DNA from: Actinoplanes liguriensis
GTDB taxonomy: Bacteria > Actinomycetota > Actinomycetes > Mycobacteriales > Micromonosporaceae
Direction: 5' to 3'
Length of the DNA: 5,647 nucleotides
Assembly: GCA_000715855.1 (NCBI GenBank)
Contig: KL571313.1
Location: forward strand, 19,655 to 25,301
In this document: one piece after another, positions 1-4,294 of the stretch
How positions within the stretch are numbered: position 1 is the first letter of the stretch
How the letters are laid out: each line of letters opens with the position of its first letter
Notes under the pieces: model-generated
Seen by the model: only the letters and a program-made list of their open reading frames with translations
Told to the model about the DNA's origin: nothing
Database searches by the model: none
Program-made: the position numbers and the translations under genes

Positions 1-15
1 GTGTATAAGAGACAG
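1..15 (+). other. Nextera/Tn5 mosaic-end adapter remnant at the left edge
   Basis: GTGTATAAGAGACAG matches the last 15 bases of the 19-base synthetic Tn5 mosaic end used in tagmentation libraries. Genuine sequence starts at base 16, where the conserved Gly-Gly-Gly-Phe-Gly-Gly-Lys motif of the oxidase begins. The GTG here is not a start codon, and the encoded residues MYKRQ are an adapter translation, not protein. The left end of the window is therefore a library-fragment or contig end. Confidence 0.95.
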
Positions 16-1401
16 GGTGGGGGGTTCGGGGGCAAGCAGGAGATGCTGGTGGAGGACCTGGTGTCGCTGGCTGTGCTGCGGACCGGGCGGCCCGTGAAGT
101 GGGAGTTCACCCGGTCTGAGCAGTTCTTCGGGGCTACCACCCGGCATCCGTTTGTGGTGACGGTGAAGGCTGGGGCTCGTAACGACGGGACTCTTACCGG
201 GCTGCAGCTGCGGGTTCTTGTTGACACCGGGGCTTATGGGAACCACGGGGCTTCGGTGATGTTCCATGGGTGTCACGAGTCGCTGGCCGTTTACAAGTGC
301 AGAAATATGCGGACAGATGCTCATACTGTCTATACGCATACTGTGCCGGCTGGGGCTTTCCGGGGGTACGGGCTGGGGCAGGTGACCTTTGCCGTTGAGT
401 CCGCTTTGGACGAGCTCTCGCGAAAAATCGGCATGGATCCCGTTATGTTTCGCGAGTTGAACGTGGTCCGGGACGAGGATCCGCTCACCGCTCCTGGGAA
501 TCATGTCGAAGACCTGGGGATCGCGTCCTATGGGCTTGATCAATGCTTGGCAAAGATGCGAGATTGCCATGAAATTTCGGACATAGCGCCGGAAGGGTGG
601 CATGTCGGCGAGGGCATGGCGATCGCGATGATCGCTGCCGGTCCACCCGGTGGGCATTTCGCCGATGCGACGATCCGGGCACTGGGTGGGGGCCGGTTCG
701 AGCTCTCCGTCGGCACCGCGGAATTCGGCAACGGCAGCACGACCGTGCACGCCCAGATCGCCGCCGACGAGCTCGGCACCACCCCCGACAAGATCGTGAT
801 CCGGCAGTCGGACACCGACGTGGTGCGCCACGACACCGGCGCGTTCGCCTCGACCGGCGTCGTGGTCGCGGGCGAGGCGGTGCTGCGGGCGGCGCGTGCG
901 CTGCGCACCTCCGGGGGCGACGTCGGGCACGGGCACTTCGACGGGACGCCGCGGTCGGTGGCGTTCAACGCGCAGTGGTTCCGGGTGGCGGTCGACCCGG
1001 CCACCGGTGAGCTGCGGATCCTGCGCAGCGTGCACAGCGCCGACGCCGGGACGGTGATGAACCCGCTGCAGTTGCGAGGGCAGATCGAGGGCGGGGTCGC
1101 GCAGGCGCTCGGCGCGACGCTGGCCGAGCACATCGACCTCGACGCGAGCGGGGAGGTGACCACGACGACGTTCCGGCAATACCACCTTCCGACGTACGCG
1201 GACACGCCGTTCACCGAGGTCCACTTCGCGGCGACCCGGGACGCGATCGGGCCGCTCGGCGCGAAGTCGATGAGCGAGAGCCCGTACAACCCGGTCGCCC
1301 CGGCCCTGGCCAACGCGCTGCGTGACGCCATCGGGGTGCGGATGACCGAGATCCCGTTCACCGCCGACCGGATCTGGCAGGCGATGCACGGCGACGCGTA
1401 G
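16..1401 (+). CDS. Xanthine dehydrogenase-family molybdopterin-binding large subunit, C-terminal part (5'-truncated)
   Basis: This is the molybdenum-cofactor subunit of a xanthine dehydrogenase/aldehyde oxidase type hydroxylase, a cytosolic enzyme that normally works with FAD and 2Fe-2S subunits. Counting residues from base 1, the sequence shows GGGFGGK at 6-12 (cofactor binding), GAFRGYG at 118-124 with the conserved Arg121, and GTAEFGNGSTT at about 238-248. It also shows DTGAFASTG near 279-287, VDPATGELRILRSVHSADAGTVMNP at about 331-355, and GPLGAKSMSE at 417-426. Glu426 corresponds to the catalytic base glutamate of the family. The first 200-250 residues are missing because the window starts at adapter sequence. 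The stretch between residues about 302 and 314 looks 50-70 residues shorter than in relatives. Codon use changes near base 600. The substrate (purine, aldehyde or N-heterocycle) cannot be told from this fragment. The stop is TAG at 1399-1401, followed 60 bases later by hemC. Confidence 0.9.
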   Translation, partial: GGGFGGKQEMLVEDLVSLAVLRTGRPVKWEFTRSEQFFGATTRHPFVVTVKAGARNDGTLTGLQLRVLVDTGAYGNHGASVMFHGCHESLAVYKCRNMRTDAHTVYTHTVPAGAFRGYGLGQVTFAVESALDELSRKIGMDPVMFRELNVVRDEDPLTAPGNHVEDLGIASYGLDQCLAKMRDCHEISDIAPEGWHVGEGMAIAMIAAGPPGGHFADATIRALGGGRFELSVGTAEFGNGSTTVHAQIAADELGTTPDKIVIRQSDTDVVRHDTGAFASTGVVVAGEAVLRAARALRTSGGDVGHGHFDGTPRSVAFNAQWFRVAVDPATGELRILRSVHSADAGTVMNPLQLRGQIEGGVAQALGATLAEHIDLDASGEVTTTTFRQYHLPTYADTPFTEVHFAATRDAIGPLGAKSMSESPYNPVAPALANALRDAIGVRMTEIPFTADRIWQAMHGDA

Positions 1402-1434
1402 CCGGTGATCAACAGTCCGGGCCGCGGGAGGGGC

Positions 1435-1468
1435 CGGGCATGACGGGCGTACCCTGCCCGTATGCCCG
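1435..1468 (+). promoter_or_regulatory. Long inverted repeat spanning the hemC start codon
   Basis: CGGGCAT (1435-1441), a single unpaired G (1442) and ACGGGC (1443-1448) are complementary to GCCCGT (1456-1461) followed by ATGCCCG (1462-1468). This gives 13 base pairs, one bulge and a 7-base loop. The hemC ATG (1462-1464) lies inside the right arm. A transcript starting upstream would have its start codon folded away. The same symmetry could be a repressor operator, or a U-tract-less hairpin terminator for the oxidase gene that ends 34 bases earlier. The pairing is direct; the role is inference. Confidence 0.45.
1450..1455 (+). promoter_or_regulatory. Candidate -10 element of a leaderless hemC promoter
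   Basis: TACCCT fits the actinobacterial -10 pattern TANNNT and ends exactly 6 bases before the hemC ATG, so transcription could start at or next to the A of the start codon. That would be a leaderless mRNA, common in actinomycetes. No convincing -35 box is seen. The competing reading is a leadered transcript using GGGAGGGG at 1426-1433, but that lies 28 bases from the ATG, too far for a ribosome binding site of hemC. The element sits in the loop of the inverted repeat 1435-1468. Confidence 0.4.
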
Positions 1469-1884
1469 AATCGCGTGCGGTGCGCATCGGCACCCGCAAC
1501 TCCCCGATGGCACTGGCCCAGGTCGACCGCGTCAAGGCCATGCTGGCCGACCGCCACCCCGGGGTGCGGGTCGAGGTCCAGTCCATGACTACCAGCGGTG
1601 ACCGCTGGCAGGGCAGCCTGTCGCAGCTCGGCGGCAAGGGCGCCTTCACCAAGGAGGTCGACGCGGCGCTGCTCGCCGACCAGGTCGACCTGGTCGTGCA
1701 CTGCGTCAAGGACGTGCCGGGCGACCGCCCCGCGCCGGCCGGCACGGTGATGGCCGCCTACCTGGGGCGCGACGACGTCCGGGACGCGTGGATCCACCCG
1801 TCCGGGGTCCCGATCGACCGGGTGCCGGAGGGGACGGTGGTCGGCACCTCGGCGGTCCGCCGGACCGCGCAGATCGCCCTGCAC
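1462..1884 (+). CDS. hemC: Hydroxymethylbilane synthase (porphobilinogen deaminase), N-terminal part, broken by adapter
   Basis: HemC joins four porphobilinogen units into hydroxymethylbilane, the linear precursor of haem, sirohaem and corrinoids, in the cytosol. The 141 genuine residues show the N-terminal motif [11 protein letters not shown] (10-20), [12 protein letters not shown] (56-67), [10 protein letters not shown] (79-88) with the catalytic Asp84, and GTSAVRR (128-134), whose arginines bind the dipyrromethane cofactor. After His141 the reading frame enters adapter sequence (1885-1900), adds LSLIHTE and stops at 1906-1908. The rest of the gene resumes in another frame (1901-2359). N13 in place of the usual Gly/Gln, and Cys81-Val82 where most homologues have Ser-Met or Ser-Leu, suggest a divergent branch. 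ATG 1462 is chosen because homology begins at residue 7 and a -10-like box lies 6 bases upstream. No other hem genes are in view. Confidence 0.9.
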
Positions 1885-1900
1885 CTGTCTCTTATACACA
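1885..1900 (-). other. Nextera/Tn5 mosaic-end adapter inside hemC (assembly artefact)
   Basis: CTGTCTCTTATACACA is a 16-base exact match to the reverse complement of the tagmentation mosaic end. It differs from the natural Tn5 outside end at its fourth base (T, not A), so it is the synthetic hybrid end and not a natural Tn5 copy. It faces the remnant at 1-15. It replaces about 21 codons of hemC and shifts the frame. Bases 1900-1903 (ACAG) may be the tail of a second, opposed mosaic end, so native sequence resumes somewhere between 1899 and 1904. Confidence 0.95.
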
Positions 1901-2359
1901 CAGAGTGAGTACGACGCGCTGCTGCTGGCCGTGTCCGGTCTGGAACGGATCGGCGAGACGTCCCGGATGACCCACCCGCTCGACGTCGACACGATGGTTC
2001 CCGCGGTCGGCGCCGGGACGCTGGTCCTGCAGTGCCGCGAGGACGATGCCGCGGTGCGGGAGCTGGCCGCGAGCCTCGGCGACCCACGGGCGTGGGCGGA
2101 GACGACCGCCGAGCGCACGATGCTGCACATCCTGCAGGGCTCCTGCCACTCGCCGATCGCGGCGCTGGCCCGGACCGAGCCGGACGGGCGGATCGGCCTG
2201 CGCGCGCGGGTCATCTCGCCGGACGGCAAGACCGTCGCCGACGCGCACGAGTGGGAGCGCGACCCGGTCCTGCTCGGCACCGCTGTCGCGGTGTCGCTGA
2301 TGCGGCAGGGCGCCCGGGAGATCCTCGCCGACGCCGAGCGGGCCGCCTCCGCTCCGTGA
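1901..2359 (+). CDS. hemC: Hydroxymethylbilane synthase, C-terminal part (continuation after the adapter break)
   Basis: This is the second half of the hemC gene begun at 1462, now in a different frame. It starts at about (Q-S-)[16 protein letters not shown], which in homologues follows the RGNVxTRLxKLD segment. That segment, with two cofactor-binding arginines, is absent here. The domain 2/3 features follow: [34 protein letters not shown] and the C-terminal [13 protein letters not shown]. The Cys codon at 2144-2146 (in LQGSC) is the expected attachment residue for the dipyrromethane cofactor. The two halves plus about 21 lost residues give roughly 310 residues, the normal HemC length, so the native gene is probably intact. 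The GTG at 1931 could be miscalled as a start; it is internal. The stop is TGA 2357-2359. Confidence 0.88.
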   Translation, partial: QSEYDALLLAVSGLERIGETSRMTHPLDVDTMVPAVGAGTLVLQCREDDAAVRELAASLGDPRAWAETTAERTMLHILQGSCHSPIAALARTEPDGRIGLRARVISPDGKTVADAHEWERDPVLLGTAVAVSLMRQGAREILADAERAASAP

Positions 2360-2370
2360 CGACTGTTTCC

Positions 2371-2397
2371 TTGCGGAAGGTTTGCGATTAGATTGCG
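2371..2397 (+). promoter_or_regulatory. Three TTGCG direct repeats at 11-base period upstream of the lactate permease
   Basis: TTGCG occurs at 2371-2375, 2382-2386 and 2393-2397, with starts exactly 11 bases apart, in the 61-base gap between hemC and the permease gene. Direct repeats of about one helical turn are the form of site bound by OmpR/PhoP-type response regulators. The third copy overlaps the candidate -10 TAGATT, so a bound protein would affect initiation. The repeats are seen directly; regulator binding is inference, and five-base units are short. Confidence 0.3.
2389..2394 (+). promoter_or_regulatory. Candidate -10 element for the lactate permease gene
   Basis: TAGATT fits TANNNT and lies in the least G+C-rich patch between hemC and the permease gene. 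It predicts a transcription start near 2401 and a leader of about 20 bases before ATG 2421. The hexamer 17 bases upstream (TTTCCT, 2366-2371) is a poor -35. If correct, the in-frame TTG at 2382 cannot be the translation start. Confidence 0.3.
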
Positions 2398-2412
2398 GGG
2401 AGGCTGATCGAC

Positions 2413-2439
2413 GATCCTGGATGGCTGCCATGGCGGATC
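2413..2439 (+). promoter_or_regulatory. Palindrome centred on the permease start region
   Basis: GATCC-3-ATGGC-T-GCCAT-3-GGATC is symmetric about base 2426, with 10 of 13 positions pairing. It includes both candidate start codons (2421 and 2430). It could be an operator or an mRNA hairpin that tunes initiation. It could also be chance, since the central part lies in coding sequence. Confidence 0.25.
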
Positions 2440-4112
2440 AGGTTCTTGCGGAGCAGTTCCACATCGTGACCGACCCCGTCGCGGACTCCGTGGCGCTCTC
2501 GGCGATCTTTGCGGTCCTCTCGCTGCTGACGTTGTTCCTGCTGCTCGGGGTCTTCCGGGTCCGTGCCTGGCTGGCCGGCGTGATCTCGCTGCTGGTGGCC
2601 CTGATCGTGGCGATCACCGTGTACTCGATGCCGCTCGGGCAGGCGCTCCTGTCCGCTTCCGAGGGTGCCGCGTTCGGCTTCTTCCCGATCCTCTGGATCG
2701 TGATCAACGCGATCTGGGTCTACAACCTGACCGTGGTGAGCGGCCACTTCGACGTGCTGCGCCGGTCGATGGAACGGGTCAGCCCGGACATGCGCGTCCA
2801 GGCGATCATCGTGGCGTTCTGCTTCGGGGCGCTGCTGGAAGCGCTCGCCGGGTTCGGCACTCCCGTCGCGGTGACCGTGGTGATGCTGATGGCGCTCGGG
2901 TTCCCGCCGGTCCGGGCCGCGTCCGTGGCGCTGATCGCGAACACCGCGCCGGTCGCGTTCGGGGCGCTTGCCACGCCGATCACCACGCTCGGGACGGTGA
3001 CCGCGGGCGCCGCGAGCGACCCCCGGCTGAACACCGACACGCTCGGGGCGATGGTCGGGCGGCAGACGCCGATCCTGGCCGTCGTCGTGCCGCTCGTGCT
3101 GGTCGCGGTGGTCGACGGGCGGCGGGGCGTCAAGCAGACCTGGCCGGCCGCGGTCGTCGCCGGGTTCGTCTTCGGGGTCGCGCAGTTCCTGGCGTCGAAC
3201 TACATCTCGGTGCCGCTGACCGACATCATCGCGTCGCTGGCGGCGGCCGCGGCCGTGGTCCTGCTGCTGCGGGTGTGGCAGCCGGCTCTTGACCACGCCC
3301 TCACGCCCGTGACCGGTGGCGGTGGCGGTGACTCTGAGGCAGAGGTTCACCGGGACTCGCCGGCCGAGGTCGCCCGGGCCTACGCGCCCTATCTGATCAT
3401 CATCGTCATCTTCGCGATCGCGAATCTGGGCCCGATCAAGGACGCGCTCGCGCACGAGCCGTGGACCGTCGTGTTCAAGTGGCCCGGCCTCGACGTGCTC
3501 GGCGGCAACGGCAAGCCGCTGTCCTCGACGAACTTCACGTTCGGCTGGCTGCCGGCGGCCGGCACGCTGATGGTCATCGCGGGCGTGCTCACCGCGATCG
3601 TGCTGCGGATCCGTCCCGGCGCGGCGCTGCGGGCCTACGGCCGGACCTACGTGGAGCTGCGCCAGCCGATCGTCACGGTGATGGCCGTGCTCGCGCTCGC
3701 CTACGTGCTCAACCAGTCCGGCCAGACCAACACGCTCGGCGCGTTCCTGGCCACCGCCGGCAGTGTCTTCGTCTTCCTCTCGTCGATCCTCGGCTGGATC
3801 GGCGTCGCCGTGACCGGCTCGGACACCTCGGCGAACGCGCTGTTCGGCGCGTTGCAGGTGCAGACCGCGGCGAAGGCCGGCCTCGACCCGGTGCTGCTCG
3901 CCGCGGCGAACTCGTCCGGCGGCGTGCTCGGCAAGATGATCAGCCCGCAGAACCTGGCGATCGCGGCCGGCGCGGTCGGGATGGCCGGTCGGGAGGGCGA
4001 CATCTTCCGCAAGGTCGTGCTCTGGAGTGTGGTGCTGCTGCTGTTCATGTGCGTGCTGGTGACGCTGCAGGGCACGCCCGTCCTCGACTGGATGGTCCCC
4101 ACCCAACCCTGA
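2421..4112 (+). CDS. lctP: L-lactate permease (LctP/LldP family)
   Basis: This is a complete 563-residue inner-membrane transporter of the lactate permease family (TC 2.A.14; the E. coli LldP has 551 residues), which imports L-lactate and related 2-hydroxy acids with protons. The protein is almost wholly hydrophobic, with about a dozen or more membrane segments. Family signatures are GALLEALAGFGTPVA (136-150), FPPVRAASVALIANTAPVAFGALATPI (161-187), GWIGVAVTGSDTSANALFGALQV (458-480) and LLAAANSSGGVLGKMISPQN (492-511). A hydrophilic loop at about 288-320 holds five glycines in a row and acidic residues. ATG 2421 or ATG 2430 could be the start. GGATGG (2419-2424) suits 2430, while GGGGAGG (2397-2403) is 17 bases from 2421, so the choice is open. 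No lactate dehydrogenase genes (lldD, lutABC) or lldR-type regulator are adjacent. The stop is TGA 4110-4112. Confidence 0.93.
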   Translation: MAAMADQVLAEQFHIVTDPVADSVALSAIFAVLSLLTLFLLLGVFRVRAWLAGVISLLVALIVAITVYSMPLGQALLSASEGAAFGFFPILWIVINAIWVYNLTVVSGHFDVLRRSMERVSPDMRVQAIIVAFCFGALLEALAGFGTPVAVTVVMLMALGFPPVRAASVALIANTAPVAFGALATPITTLGTVTAGAASDPRLNTDTLGAMVGRQTPILAVVVPLVLVAVVDGRRGVKQTWPAAVVAGFVFGVAQFLASNYISVPLTDIIASLAAAAAVVLLLRVWQPALDHALTPVTGGGGGDSEAEVHRDSPAEVARAYAPYLIIIVIFAIANLGPIKDALAHEPWTVVFKWPGLDVLGGNGKPLSSTNFTFGWLPAAGTLMVIAGVLTAIVLRIRPGAALRAYGRTYVELRQPIVTVMAVLALAYVLNQSGQTNTLGAFLATAGSVFVFLSSILGWIGVAVTGSDTSANALFGALQVQTAAKAGLDPVLLAAANSSGGVLGKMISPQNLAIAAGAVGMAGREGDIFRKVVLWSVVLLLFMCVLVTLQGTPVLDWMVPTQP

Positions 4113-4127
4113 TCACTCACGGTGATC
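4111..4127 (+). terminator. Hairpin at the permease stop codon: weak terminator or operator
   Basis: GATCAC (4111-4116), a 5-base loop, then GTGATC (4122-4127) form a perfect 6-base stem overlapping the TGA stop. The following TATTCTTCCGCTTCC is only mildly T-rich, so as an intrinsic terminator it is weak. TATTCT (4128-4133) right after it fits TANNNT, so the palindrome could instead be an operator at a promoter for the downstream amidohydrolase. I cannot decide between these from sequence. Confidence 0.3.
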
Positions 4128-4195
4128 TATTCTTCCGCTTCCCCATTGGGGTGTACGGCGTGAGCCGCCCCCACTGCTAGGCAAATTCGCGTTCC

Positions 4196-4235
4196 GTGCC
4201 AGGTCGGCACTCGCAGGATTGAACCCGACTGTGCC
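4196..4235 (+). promoter_or_regulatory. Mutually exclusive short hairpins in the amidohydrolase leader region
   Basis: GGCAC (4206-4210) can pair with GTGCC at 4196-4200 (5-base loop) or with GTGCC at 4231-4235. GTCGG (4203-4207) can also pair with CCGAC (4225-4229). These alternatives overlap and exclude one another, and the last one abuts the strong hairpin at 4235-4281. Such an arrangement resembles an attenuator-type leader, but the stems are only 5 bases long and no known riboswitch class is recognised. Confidence 0.2.
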
Positions 4236-4281
4236 ACGGACGGTAGCCATGAGAGAAGTAGTCATATGGCCACCGTCCGTG
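4235..4281 (+). promoter_or_regulatory. Strong imperfect inverted repeat just upstream of the amidohydrolase ribosome binding site
   Basis: CACGGACGGT (4235-4244) is perfectly complementary to ACCGTCCGTG (4272-4281). After one A/C mismatch, GCCAT (4246-4250) pairs with ATGGC (4266-4270). The stem has 15 of 16 positions paired, around a 15-base purine-rich loop (4251-4265). Its right foot touches the ribosome binding site (4281-4286). It could be a 5'-leader RNA hairpin controlling translation or mRNA stability, a DNA site for a dimeric regulator, or a terminator of upstream transcription (no T-run follows). The pairing is certain; the role is not. Confidence 0.5.
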
Positions 4282-4286
4282 AGGGG
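4281..4286 (+). promoter_or_regulatory. Ribosome binding site of the amidohydrolase
   Basis: GAGGGG lies 8 bases before ATG 4295. This spacing is good for Shine-Dalgarno pairing and fixes the start codon. Its first base is also the last base of the inverted repeat 4235-4281, so folding of that hairpin could change access to the site. Confidence 0.65.
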
Positions 4287-4294
4287 TGTTCAGC

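Noticed and set aside
1440..1601. Small ORF of 53 codons starting at ATG 1440, close behind GGGAGGGG
   Set aside because: It has SD-like spacing, but it overlaps hemC out of frame for most of its length and its translation has no recognisable features. It could at most be a regulatory upstream ORF.
540..1745. Minus-strand open frame of 401 codons opposite the oxidase and hemC
   Set aside because: It is a high-G+C antisense shadow: the plus strand carries clear family motifs in both genes, and the minus frame runs across a gene boundary with low-complexity Ser/Arg/Ala composition.
1..1900. A transposable element of about 1.9 kb with perfect 15-base terminal inverted repeats
   Set aside because: The repeats are the synthetic Tn5 mosaic end, a laboratory hybrid of the natural outside and inside ends. 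No transposase lies between them, and the supposed insertion boundaries cut through two host genes whose other parts lie outside.
1885..1931. Programmed frameshift or natural pseudogenisation of hemC
   Set aside because: The break coincides exactly with 16 adapter bases, there is no slippery sequence, and both flanks keep intact conserved catalytic residues.
1401..2420. A single operon linking oxidase, hemC and permease
   Set aside because: Gaps of about 60 bases would allow co-transcription, but the functions are unrelated, separate promoter-like boxes precede hemC and the permease, and the join within hemC is unreliable.
3316..3335. GGTGGC short tandem repeat in the permease
   Set aside because: It encodes a short glycine run in a hydrophilic loop of the transporter, too short to count as a separate repeat element.
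2388..4106. Minus-strand open frame of 572 codons opposite the permease
   Set aside because: The translation is Arg/His/Asp/Gly-rich low-complexity sequence, expected when the complement of hydrophobic GTC/CTC/ATC codons is read. The plus strand encodes an unmistakable lactate permease.
4216..4225. tRNA T-arm-like sequence GGTTCAATCC on the minus strand
   Set aside because: The flanking bases do not give a 5-base T stem, and no D-arm, anticodon arm or acceptor pairing can be built at the proper distances.
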